From assembly GCA_002898675.1 (NCBI GenBank), contig BEHW01000012.1:1-32219 (forward strand): a DNA stretch of 32,219 nt, written 5' to 3'. Both the position numbers and the translations under genes were made by a program. The DNA comes from a bacterium HR20 (lineage in GTDB: Bacteria > Bacteroidota > Ignavibacteria > Kapaibacteriales > NICIL-2). Below are positions 17,091-25,600 of this stretch, piece by piece. A model generated the notes under the pieces. The model ran no database searches. It saw nothing but the letters and a program-made list of their open reading frames with translations, and had not been told where the DNA came from. The first letter of the stretch is position 1, and each line of letters starts with the position of its first letter.

Positions 17091-18071
17091 TTAGTCCAGC
17101 GACGCAAGAAGCTCACGTACCAGCGCTGTCGCGGAGACATTCTCGGCCTCTGCTTGGAAGTTGAGCACGATGCGGTGTCGCAACACGGAGGGAGCAACAG
17201 CTTCGACGTCCGCGATCTCTGGGGTGAAGCGTCCGTCGAGCGCAGCGCGCGTTTTTGCACCCAAGATCAGGTACTGCGAAGCACGCGGACCGGCGCCATA
17301 GCTCACGTAGCGACGGACGATGTCGAAGCGTGTCGTCTGCGGTCGGGTCGCTTGTGCAAGACGAACGGCATAGGCAACGACGTTTTCTGCAACTGGGACA
17401 CGCCGCACGAAACTCTGGTAGCGGATAATGTCCTCTGCGCTGAGGACTTTCTCGACGCTCGGCATGCGGTCGAGTGTCGTTGCTTGGACGATCTGCACCT
17501 CTTCCTCGAAGGATGGGTAGTCCAACTCGAGCATGAACATGAACCGATCGAGCTGCGCCTCCGGGAGCGGGTACGTTCCTTCTTGTTCAATTGGATTTTG
17601 GGTTGCCAAGACAAAGAATGGCTCGTCGAGCGGATACGTAGTGCCAGCGGCTGTGACGCGATGCTCTTGCATTGCCTCGAGCAGTGCTGCCTGAGTCTTC
17701 GGCGGAGTACGGTTGATTTCGTCGGCAAGGACGATGTTTGCAAAAATCGGCCCGCGCACAAAGCGGAACTGCTTTTCGCCAGTCGAGACGTTTTCTTCGA
17801 TGACCTCGGTGCCGGTGATGTCGCTTGGCATCAAGTCGGGTGTGAACTGGATGCGGGAGAATGCGAGAGTGAGCGTATCGGCAATTGTTCGTACAATGAG
17901 CGTTTTGGCAAGCCCCGGAACACCAACTAGCAGACAGTGCCCGCGTGCGAAGAGTGCAATCAGCACCTGCTCGATGATTCGCTCCTGACCAATGATCACC
18001 TTTGCAATCTCACGTCGAACACGTTCGATTGCCGTTCGAAGTTCGGTGAGCTGTTCGATGTCTGAGGCCAT
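17091..18071 (-). CDS. MoxR-family AAA+ ATPase
   Basis: A 326-residue AAA+ ATPase of the MoxR group, chaperone-like ATPases that usually mature or activate partner proteins carrying VWA domains. I chose the start at 18071 (MASDIEQLTEL) over 18119 because similarity begins there. Walker A is GVPGLAKT (residues 50-57) and Walker B is IVLADE (about 113-118), followed by INRTPPKTQAALLEAMQE. Sensor 1 is in FVLATQNP, with an LPEAQLDRFMF arginine-finger region after it, and the C-terminal lid domain is present. MoxR genes are usually followed by DUF58 and VWA genes. Here the next gene downstream is convergent, so the usual partners are absent. Upstream, 59 bases away, is the M16-like gene. Confidence 0.92.
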   Translation of the reverse strand: MASDIEQLTELRTAIERVRREIAKVIIGQERIIEQVLIALFARGHCLLVGVPGLAKTLIVRTIADTLTLAFSRIQFTPDLMPSDITGTEVIEENVSTGEKQFRFVRGPIFANIVLADEINRTPPKTQAALLEAMQEHRVTAAGTTYPLDEPFFVLATQNPIEQEGTYPLPEAQLDRFMFMLELDYPSFEEEVQIVQATTLDRMPSVEKVLSAEDIIRYQSFVRRVPVAENVVAYAVRLAQATRPQTTRFDIVRRYVSYGAGPRASQYLILGAKTRAALDGRFTPEIADVEAVAPSVLRHRIVLNFQAEAENVSATALVRELLASLD

Positions 18072-18130
18072 AGGTGCAATCGCGCGTGGTAGGGTGGAAC
18101 AACGGGTGCGTTGACACAATGGCTGGCAAA

Positions 18131-19462
18131 TTATTGTTGCTCCTCTTCGAGCACAATGTGGTGCGGTGAGCCGTAGGGCGCCAGTGCACGAGCGATGACG
18201 TCAAGCTCCCCGACGGCAGCAGTGAGCATCCGCGAGGGATCGAAGACGCGCTGTTGAACAGGGAGAATGCTTGCTGGATCGAGCCGGTCAATTTCCGCAA
18301 GCAGTTGGGTGTAGTAGTCCGGCGGCAAATCGTTGATCGCAAGATCGAGCGCAATCGCAGCGGTGCCCTCGGGTGTTTCGATGCTGCGCCAAAAGTTGTT
18401 GTAGAGGGATTGCCGCGCTTGGTGAAGCTCGTCTTCGCGCAGTGGTTCTTGGACGAGGCGGTCCCATTCGGCATAGAGCAGCGAGAGCATCCGCGGAAGA
18501 TTTTCGGGCGTCGTGCTTGTGCTGACGATGAATGTGCCGTGGTCTTTCCCTGCTGTCACACCGCCGTATGCACCGTAGGTCAGACCTTCTTGTTCGCGGA
18601 CGAGCATGTTGATGCGTGAGCGGAAATGTCCAGCAAATGCGGTTGCAATGAGGATTGTAGCTGCGTAGTCATCACTGGTGAGCGAAGGCGCAGGATGCCC
18701 AAGCCGAAGTTCGACCTGATCAGTCATCACACCCTGCCCGATGCCGATGGCCGCAGGTGGACTTGGCGGAGGTGAGATCGTTGCATCTCCACTGCCACCG
18801 ATTGCGACAAAGGATTGCTCCAGGGCAGCTGTGCCGCGGACTGGATCAAGTGCACCGGTTGCCAGGATGCGCCAGGGCTGACCTTCCACGAGGGCTTGGT
18901 ACCACTGGCGCACGTCTTCGACAGTGATTTGAGCAACGCTCGACGGCCAGCCATAGAGCGATGCACTATACGAATGTCCCGGAAAACGGAGCTTCTGAAA
19001 AATTCTCCGCACGCGGTAGGCAGAGTCTGCAAGTCGGATTGGGAAAGAGGCCAGATGCTGCTGCTTGGCTTTTTCAAATTCGGCAGGATCGAATCGAGGC
19101 TCACTGAGCGATTCAGCAAGCAGTGCGATCAGCTCATCGGCCGTCTCGGGTAGTCCGGTGATCTCCGCGCCAATACTCCGATGGGTTGAGCCAGCCTGGA
19201 AGCTCGCTCCGAGTACGTCCACGCGCGTTGCGAACTGGCGTTCGCTGCGGTGGCGCGTCCCGCGCGAAAGCATGGTTGCAGTAAGGTGTGCCAGCCCTGC
19301 GATCGGTACAGCCGCTGGATCAATGAGTGCGTAAGCGCCGATGGAAATCGTTGTCGCTTGCTGCATCGGTAGCACGAAGATGCGGCTGCCGCGCGCGGTG
19401 ACGCGCTGGATCGGTTCGGGAAAGCGGAAGGAAAGGATCTCTCGTTGTGGTGATCGTGCCAT
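18131..19462 (-). CDS. M16-family (pitrilysin-like) protein lacking the HXXEH zinc motif
   Basis: A 443-residue two-domain M16 protein. The start at 19462 (MARSPQRE) fits the family; longer frames run into the divergent SDR gene. Where active M16 peptidases have HXXEH, this protein reads GLAHLTATMLSRGT: His59 is kept, but the Glu and second His are Ala62 and Thr63, so zinc catalysis is not expected. The C-terminal domain keeps the R/Y-type segment SRINMLVREQEGLTYGAYG, as in the non-zinc subunit of heterodimeric M16 enzymes. Those work with a zinc-bearing partner, and none is in this window. No signal peptide is visible. The moxR gene follows after 59 bases, so co-transcription is likely. Confidence 0.88.
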   Translation of the reverse strand: MARSPQREILSFRFPEPIQRVTARGSRIFVLPMQQATTISIGAYALIDPAAVPIAGLAHLTATMLSRGTRHRSERQFATRVDVLGASFQAGSTHRSIGAEITGLPETADELIALLAESLSEPRFDPAEFEKAKQQHLASFPIRLADSAYRVRRIFQKLRFPGHSYSASLYGWPSSVAQITVEDVRQWYQALVEGQPWRILATGALDPVRGTAALEQSFVAIGGSGDATISPPPSPPAAIGIGQGVMTDQVELRLGHPAPSLTSDDYAATILIATAFAGHFRSRINMLVREQEGLTYGAYGGVTAGKDHGTFIVSTSTTPENLPRMLSLLYAEWDRLVQEPLREDELHQARQSLYNNFWRSIETPEGTAAIALDLAINDLPPDYYTQLLAEIDRLDPASILPVQQRVFDPSRMLTAAVGELDVIARALAPYGSPHHIVLEEEQQ

Positions 19463-19498
19463 CGTTCGTCGGTAGCGTGCGTGCATGCTGACAGTGCA

Positions 19499-19506
19499 CA
19501 AAGATA
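19499..19506 (-). promoter_or_regulatory. Candidate -7 element for the M16-moxR pair
   Basis: Read on the minus strand, TATCTTTG fits TAnnTTTG exactly and lies 36 bases before the chosen M16 start. It would leave almost no leader for a start at 19486, which supports 19462. No clear -33 element is visible. Confidence 0.4.
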
Positions 19507-19526
19507 GTATCGCGCGCAAAGGGCAG

Positions 19527-19534
19527 TATTTTCG
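19527..19534 (+). promoter_or_regulatory. Candidate -7 element for the SDR operon
   Basis: TATTTTCG matches TAnnTTTG with one mismatch and lies 31 bases before the SDR start. It would make 19463-19565 a divergent promoter region shared with the M16 gene. Weak evidence on its own. Confidence 0.3.
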
Positions 19535-19565
19535 ATGCTCGCACATCACTTTCCAGAACATCTCC

Positions 19566-20339
19566 ATGCGTGCACTTGAAGGAACAATCACACTCATAAC
19601 CGGTGCGTCGAGTGGCATTGGGGCGGCATGCGCCGAAGTATTCGCAGAAGCAGGGTCCAATGTCATCCTAATGGCACGGCGGAAGGAACGCATCGAAGAG
19701 CTTGCCGGCGCTCTTGCAGAGAGCCATGGTGTCGAGACGTATGCTCTGGTGTGCGATGTTCGCGATCGGGGTGCAGTCGAGCGTGCATTGCGCCAGCTAC
19801 CGCAGAGCTGGCAAGCAGTGGACGTGCTCATCAACAACGCTGGCCTGGCACGCGGACTTGCCCCGATCCACGAAGGTGCATTCGACGATTGGGATGAGAT
19901 GATCCAAACTAACCTGGTCGGGCTGCTGAACGTAACGCGCGTTGTCCTTCCGGGAATGGTTGCGCGAAAGCGTGGAATGGTCATCAACATCGGCTCGATC
20001 GCGGGGCGGCAGGTCTATCCCAACGGCAATGTGTACTGCGCCACCAAGCACGCTGTACGCGCACTGAGCGAGGCGATGCAGCTGGACTTGGTCGGTTCCG
20101 GAGTGCGAGTGACAAATCTCGAGCCTGGGATGGTCGAGACGGAGTTCTCCCTTGTACGGTTTCGTGGAAATACCGAGCGGGCGACGTCCGTCTATGCGGG
20201 CATGACGCCGCTTCGGGCACGGGATGTTGCGGAAGTCGCGCTCTTCTGCGCGACACGTCCGCCGCATGTGAGCATTCACGACGTCCTGGTTATGCCAAGC
20301 GATCAAGCAAGTACAACCGTGGTCTATCGGCGAACGTAG
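19566..20339 (+). CDS. Short-chain dehydrogenase/reductase (YdfG-like)
   Basis: A 257-residue classical SDR oxidoreductase. The start at 19566 (MRALEGTITLITG) is where family similarity begins; the frame is open further upstream only through the promoter region. Cofactor loop TGASSGIG is at about residues 13-20, with MARRKER after strand two suggesting NADP preference. LINNAGLARGL follows, then the catalytic triad Ser (INIGSIAGR, near 143) and YCATK (Tyr and Lys near 156-160). The pattern resembles the YdfG-type serine/3-hydroxy-acid dehydrogenases, but the substrate is not certain. The stop codon is directly followed by the start of the J-domain gene, with no gap, so it heads a four-gene unit. 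Confidence 0.9.
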   Translation: MRALEGTITLITGASSGIGAACAEVFAEAGSNVILMARRKERIEELAGALAESHGVETYALVCDVRDRGAVERALRQLPQSWQAVDVLINNAGLARGLAPIHEGAFDDWDEMIQTNLVGLLNVTRVVLPGMVARKRGMVINIGSIAGRQVYPNGNVYCATKHAVRALSEAMQLDLVGSGVRVTNLEPGMVETEFSLVRFRGNTERATSVYAGMTPLRARDVAEVALFCATRPPHVSIHDVLVMPSDQASTTVVYRRT

Positions 20340-20723
20340 ATGGGAATCTTTCGGCGAATCGCACAAATCCTCCAAGCCGAGCTTGCCTTTCGCAGCCAGG
20401 GGCGGGCATCCGGCAGCTTCGAACGCTCCGAAGATGAGGAGCTGCGCACCATCATCGAGGAGCTTCGGTCCGAACCTCGGCGCGCAGCGCGGCAGACGCC
20501 CCCGCCACGCACAACAGGTCCAGTCGAATGGGCATATCAGACTCTGGGTGTAGCGCCAACAGCGTCGAATGAGCAAATCAAAGCTGCCTACCGTCGTGCG
20601 ATCGCACAGGTGCATCCGGATCGCTTTGTGCACGCACCGCAGCAGCAACAGCGCGCTGCTGCTGAACGAGCGCTCCAGATCAACCGCGCGTATGCAATTT
20701 TGAAAGCAGTCCGCAACTTCTAA
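20340..20723 (+). CDS. Small J-domain (DnaJ-like) protein
   Basis: A 127-residue protein with a C-terminal J domain (about residues 63-127): WAYQTLGVAPTASNEQIKAAYRRAIAQ, the essential HPD tripeptide (about 92-94), then a helix with ALQINRAYAILKAV. J domains stimulate the ATPase of a DnaK-type Hsp70. The first 60 residues are basic and helical with an acidic patch and no zinc-finger or substrate-binding domain, so it is not a full DnaJ. No DnaK gene is nearby, so it presumably uses a DnaK encoded elsewhere. The gene starts at the base after the SDR stop and the rhodanese gene follows after 11 bases, so co-transcription is very likely. Confidence 0.88.
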   Translation: MGIFRRIAQILQAELAFRSQGRASGSFERSEDEELRTIIEELRSEPRRAARQTPPPRTTGPVEWAYQTLGVAPTASNEQIKAAYRRAIAQVHPDRFVHAPQQQQRAAAERALQINRAYAILKAVRNF

Positions 20724-20734
20724 GCGGTGACGAC

Positions 20735-21433
20735 ATGATTCGAGCAACACTTCGCGATGCAGCACTTATCGTTGGGCTTGCCGTCGGTCTGGCGGTTGTG
20801 TACAACGCTGCATTTTCTGTCAAGCCACTACCATGGATCCGCAAGCCGATAGCACTTGATACCGCAAGTACCGATGTGTTGCTTGCCGTCATCCCTGGCA
20901 AGAAAGCCGATACGGCAACCGCATCACCAACGCCAACCGCACCGGATCGCGACAGTCTTCCACGGCAGACCAAGGCATCTGCAGAAGAAACAGCTCCGCC
21001 ATCGAAACAACAAGCAAGCAGCTCACCGGCACCGCCACGCCTTCCGCCGAAGAATGACGCGATGCCACCACCCGATGAGGGCGGCGTGCGTGCGGTGACC
21101 TATCAGCAAGTGCTCATGCTTCTTCGCAATGAGGACGTTCTCTTCATGGATGCACGTCGCAAAGACGAGTACGATGGCGGTCACATCCCGCGCGCAATGA
21201 ACGTGGATATCCAGCAGTTCGAGCTCGATCCATCCTATCGCAGCCAAATGATGCAGCAACTCTACAGCCTCGACAAGCGGCGGCCGGTTGTCACATACTG
21301 CGGCGGTGGAAATTGCGAGCTGAGCCACAAGCTCGCAGATGTGTTGCGATCGGTTGGATTTGAGCACGTGTTCATCTACACCGGTGGCTGGAACGAGTAT
21401 TCGACAAAACCTGATTCCCCGCGCGAGCGATGA
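20735..21433 (+). CDS. Membrane-anchored rhodanese-domain protein
   Basis: A 232-residue protein with three parts. An N-terminal membrane anchor lies at about residues 7-28 (AALIVGLAVGLAVVYNAAF). A Pro/Ser/Thr/Ala-rich linker runs at about 55-115. A C-terminal rhodanese domain covers about 118-225, with FMDARRKDEYDGGHIPRAMNV as the family motif. The active-site cysteine is in YCGGGNCELS (Cys near 189), a variant of the usual CxxGxR loop with a second cysteine five residues on. Rhodaneses carry sulfur as a persulfide. The domain is probably outside the cytoplasm, but topology is inferred. It overlaps the sigma-54 activator gene by 4 bases (ATGA). Confidence 0.87.
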   Translation: MIRATLRDAALIVGLAVGLAVVYNAAFSVKPLPWIRKPIALDTASTDVLLAVIPGKKADTATASPTPTAPDRDSLPRQTKASAEETAPPSKQQASSSPAPPRLPPKNDAMPPPDEGGVRAVTYQQVLMLLRNEDVLFMDARRKDEYDGGHIPRAMNVDIQQFELDPSYRSQMMQQLYSLDKRRPVVTYCGGGNCELSHKLADVLRSVGFEHVFIYTGGWNEYSTKPDSPRER

Positions 21434-22611
21434 AGCGGTCAGCGACATCTGCTGCAATCGGCCTTCTACAACTACGGTACGGCATCGTTGGCCAGTCGCC
21501 ACTGATTATCGAGGCGATCGAGCAGCTCCTCCAGGTTGCACCGACGGACTTGACCGTTCTCATCACCGGTGAAACGGGAACGGGGAAGGATGTATTCGCG
21601 CGCGCGATTCACGGCCTCAGCCCACGCCGGAAAGCACCATTCATCAGTGTCAACTGCGGAGCGATACCAGAGACGCTGCTTGAATCGGAGCTGTTCGGCC
21701 ATGAGAAAGGCGCATTCACCGGTGCGGTCGAGCAGCGGAAAGGATTCTTCGAGGTTGCCAACACAGGCACAATCTTCCTCGATGAGATCGGCGAAATGCC
21801 CATCGGCACGCAGGTCAAACTCCTCCGTGTGCTCGAAAGCGGTGAGTTTACCCGGCTTGGTTCGACGCAGGTCATCAAAGTTGACGTTCGCATCATCGCT
21901 GCAACCAATCGCGATCTTGCCTACGAGGTGCGGCAGGGTTCGTTCCGCGAAGACCTCTACTATCGGCTCAAGGCGGTGCATCTGCACTTGCCTCCACTCC
22001 GCAAGCGTCCAGAGGACATTCCGCTGCTGGTCGAATACTTCGGCAACAACGTTGCCGATCGGTTGGGAATCACGTTCGAGGGTATTGACGATGATGCCCT
22101 GGCGATCCTGATGCAGCACAGTTGGCGTGGCAATGTCCGTGAGCTGCGGAACCTGGTCGAAACGCTCGTGACAATCGGCCATGGCAAACGTATCACCGCT
22201 GAACAGGTCGAGCGCTACTTGCAGCGTGATCAAGAGCTTGAGCCATCGCGGGCGCTTGTTCTGCATCGGACCGCAGCAACCCAGGCATCGGAGCAGCCAT
22301 TGGATTTAGCGCTGGTGTACCACACGCTCTTGCAGATGCAAGCGGAAATGTCAGCTGTACGGCAGGCAATCGCTGCCCTGGCAGAGCGACTCGCTCAGTT
22401 GCAGCAACGTCTTCCGCTCCAGCAGCAAGAGGACGATGTCTTCAGCCGCGATCCGGATGACTTTCGGCTCGATGAGATGGAACGTCGGTTGATTGTTGCT
22501 GCCCTCAAACGCTTCAACGGGAGCCGACGCAGTGCGGCGCGTGCGCTCGGTATCAGCGAACGCACGCTCTACCGCAAGCTCCACGAGTACAACCTCACCG
22601 AGATGTTCTAG
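21430..22611 (+). CDS. Sigma-54-dependent transcription activator without a receiver domain
   Basis: A 393-residue bacterial enhancer-binding protein. The AAA+ domain begins almost at once: GETGTGKD (Walker A, about 47-54), GAFTGA (about 95-100, contacts sigma-54), IFLDEIGEM (Walker B, about 115-123), and sensor and arginine-finger segments (ATNRDL, FREDLYYRL). A Leu/Gln-rich helical linker (about 295-340) is followed by a Fis-type helix-turn-helix (GSRRSAARALGISERTLYRKLHEY). There is no N-terminal receiver, GAF or PAS domain, as in PspF, so its control must come from a partner or from its level. It ends the SDR unit and overlaps the mfd tail by 17 bases. Its targets would carry GG-N10-GC promoters; I noticed none in the gaps here. 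Confidence 0.93.
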   Translation: MKRSATSAAIGLLQLRYGIVGQSPLIIEAIEQLLQVAPTDLTVLITGETGTGKDVFARAIHGLSPRRKAPFISVNCGAIPETLLESELFGHEKGAFTGAVEQRKGFFEVANTGTIFLDEIGEMPIGTQVKLLRVLESGEFTRLGSTQVIKVDVRIIAATNRDLAYEVRQGSFREDLYYRLKAVHLHLPPLRKRPEDIPLLVEYFGNNVADRLGITFEGIDDDALAILMQHSWRGNVRELRNLVETLVTIGHGKRITAEQVERYLQRDQELEPSRALVLHRTAATQASEQPLDLALVYHTLLQMQAEMSAVRQAIAALAERLAQLQQRLPLQQQEDDVFSRDPDDFRLDEMERRLIVAALKRFNGSRRSAARALGISERTLYRKLHEYNLTEMF

Positions 22612-25600
22612 CAGGGGTCGTTGGTGACGCCTGCGGCTGGCGGAGAGCAGCCACCGCTGCAACAAGTTGGTCCAAGACTGCAATTGCGTCCTGCTCGGTC
22701 GCGAGTGGGACGTCGAGGATAGCCGTTGAACCAACCTGCCGGAAGTGTGCACCTGTGACTTCAGCAGCAGCCGCAACGATGGCGGGGAAGATTTGCTCGT
22801 AGTACCATGGCGGCGCTGTGCGCGGCAGTTCGATGCTCATCAGCGAACGTTCGATGCGGATGCGCTCTGCGCCGAGTTTCGAACCCAGCAAGCGAAGCCG
22901 CACACCAAACAGGAGCTGCTCTGCCTCGACGGGCAGTGGACCGTAGCGATCCCGCAGTTCCTCCTCGATTGCGCTCAGCTCTGCCGGCGACGTGCAACGG
23001 TAGAGCCGTTTGTACCATTCGAAGCGCTCGACATCACTCGGCACAAAATCGCTAGGCAGAAGCGCATCGCTGGGAAGTTCGATGGTGATGCTGTCGTTGG
23101 TGTACGTTCGTTGCTCAGTGGGGAAAAGCTCGGCGAATTCCTCAGTGCGAAGTTCTTGGACTGCTTCGTCGAGGATGCGGTGATAGGTCTCGAATCCCAG
23201 ATCGCTGATGTAGCCACTCTGCTCAGCGCCGAAGATGTTGCCTGCACCGCGAATTTCCAAGTCGCGGAGCGCAAGCTGGAATCCGCTGCCCAGCTCGGTG
23301 AGTTCCTCGATCGCGCGTAAGCGTTCTAACGCCTGCCGGTTGAGCTTCCGCAGGGATTGCACCACCAAGTAGCAGTATGCCTGACGATTCGATCGGCCAA
23401 CTCTTCCACGCAACTGGTAGAGCTCCGCAAGGCCGTAACGCTCCGCGTTGACAATGATGATCGTGTTCACGTTCGGCATGTCGAGCCCATTTTCGACGAT
23501 CTTCGTTGCCAAGAGAACGTCGTATTTCCGCTCCAGAAATCGCTCAATGACAGACTCAAGCACTGCAGGAGCTAATCGCCCATGCGCAATCCCGATACGA
23601 AGTGTTGGGATAAGCCCCAGCAGTTGCTGCTGCACTGCAGGGATGCCTTCGATCGAATCGCTCACGACGAAGACTTGCCCGCCGCGTTCGAGTTCGCGCG
23701 TGATAGCGTAGCGCAGAAGGTCATCGTCCCACTCGATGACTTCTGTTTCGACGGGCAAGCGGTTCCGCGGCGGCGTTTCGATGATGCTCAAGTCCCGTGC
23801 ACCCATGAGCGAGAAATTCAACGTTCTGGGGATAGGTGTTGCTGTCAGTGTCAGCGTGTCAACACTAACGCGGAGTTGACGGAGCTTTTCCTTTGCTGCG
23901 ACACCGAAGCGTTGCTCTTCGTCAATGATGAGCAGACCCAGATCGCGGAATCGCACGTCGTCCGACAGAAGGCGGTGCGTACCGATGATGATGTCAATTT
24001 TCCCCTCAGCAAGGTCACGGAGAATCGTGGCTACTTCGCTTCCGCTGCGCAGGCGCGAGATCATCTCGACGCGGACGGGATACCGCGCAAGCCGTTCGCT
24101 GAACGTCTGGAAATGCTGACGAGCAAGAATCGTCGTCGGCACAAGGACGGCAACTTGCTTTCCCGCTTGGACAGCTTTGAAGGCGGCACGAATCGCAACC
24201 TCCGTCTTGCCAAATCCGACATCGCCGCAGATGAGCCGATCCATTGGCGTTGGTGACTCCATGTCGCGCTTGACTTCCTGTGTTGCGCGAGCTTGGTCGG
24301 GAGTGTCTTCGTAGAGGAACGATGCTTCCAGTTCCGCTTGCCAGACCGTGTCAGGCGGGAATGCAAAGCCTGGCGATGCTTTGCGCTGCGCGTAGAGTTT
24401 GATCAGGTCACGGGCAATGTCTTTGAGCTTGCTTTTGACGCGCGCTTTTTTCCGTTCCCATTCGCGTGTGCCGAGTTTGCTCAGTGCTGGCGGGGTGCCA
24501 TCGGCAGCCGAGTAGCGTTCGAGTTTGTTGATGTAGTTCAGGTGGAGATAGACGACGTCGCCCTCGGCAAAGAGCAGTCGGACGCACTCCTGCTTATGGC
24601 CGCTGATTTCGATGGTCTCAAGCCCATCGAACTGGCAGATGCCTTTATCAATGTGGACAAGGTAATCGCCGCGGCGCAGCTGTTGCAGCTCGCGAAGCGT
24701 GAGCTTGGGTCGCTGCTGATCGGTGGTACGTGCGCGTCGGCGTTCGAAAATCTCGTGTTCGGTGATGACGGCGATCCCCTGGCGCGGAAGCAGAAACCCT
24801 GCGTCTGGAGAGCGTGTGCTCCAAACGATGCGTTCCAGTCGGAGCTGCTCGTCCGGTGGGCGCTGTTCGGCCAGGGTACGCAGGAGCGCTTGGAGGCGCT
24901 CTAAATGGATTGCACTATCAGCGCACAGGAGAACAAGCGAATCTGCTTGCTCCAGCTCGAGCAAAAGATCGTAGAGGTGCCCAACCGCGGAGCGGCATGC
25001 CGGCTGGGGCGTTGACTGCACGGTGATCTCCGCACTTCCCAGTGGATTGAGCAGAAGGCGAGTGCAGCGCTCGAAGCTTGGTGCAAGCCCCAGCGCAGAA
25101 AAGCGGCTGGCAATATCATCGGGATGCTCGACGACGACGAGCGCGTTCGGCTCGAAGAACTGCTCGACGGTCGAGGTCATCAGCGACTCATCCCGCGGAT
25201 ACGCAACGAAGACAAACGCTTCCTCGATTCGGTGAATACTCCGCTGCGAGAGTGGATCGAACTGGCGGATGGACTCGATGCGGTCACCGAAAAACTCCAG
25301 CCGAATCGGTAGTTGCCAGCCGAGTGGATAGAAGTCCACGATCCCACCCCGAACGGAGACTTCGCCAGGTGCGACGACGTAATCGCATGGATGGTATCCG
25401 CCGAGCACAAGGTACTGGCGAAACTCCTCGAACGGAAGCTCATCACCTGGGCGGAGCGTTATGGCGTTGGACTCAAACCACTCAGGTGGGGGCAAGTGCA
25501 GTTGCCATGTTTCGGGAGAGAGCACAAGGACGGTTGCACGCTCTTGCCAGTAGGCAGAGAGTGCTTCCAGCGCACCGGCAAGCTCGGTGTGTTCATCGGC

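Noticed and set aside
16965..17930. A 321-codon open frame on the plus strand opposite moxR
   Set aside because: It is antisense to a clear MoxR gene, its product is Cys/His/Arg-rich without family features, and it depends on the codon bias of moxR.
19463..19990. N-terminal extension of the M16 protein by 176 residues
   Set aside because: It would run through the SDR gene and both promoter elements and looks unlike any M16 N-terminus.
19797..20765. A 322-codon open frame on the minus strand opposite the SDR and J-domain genes
   Set aside because: It lies antisense across two well-supported genes and has no recognisable motif.
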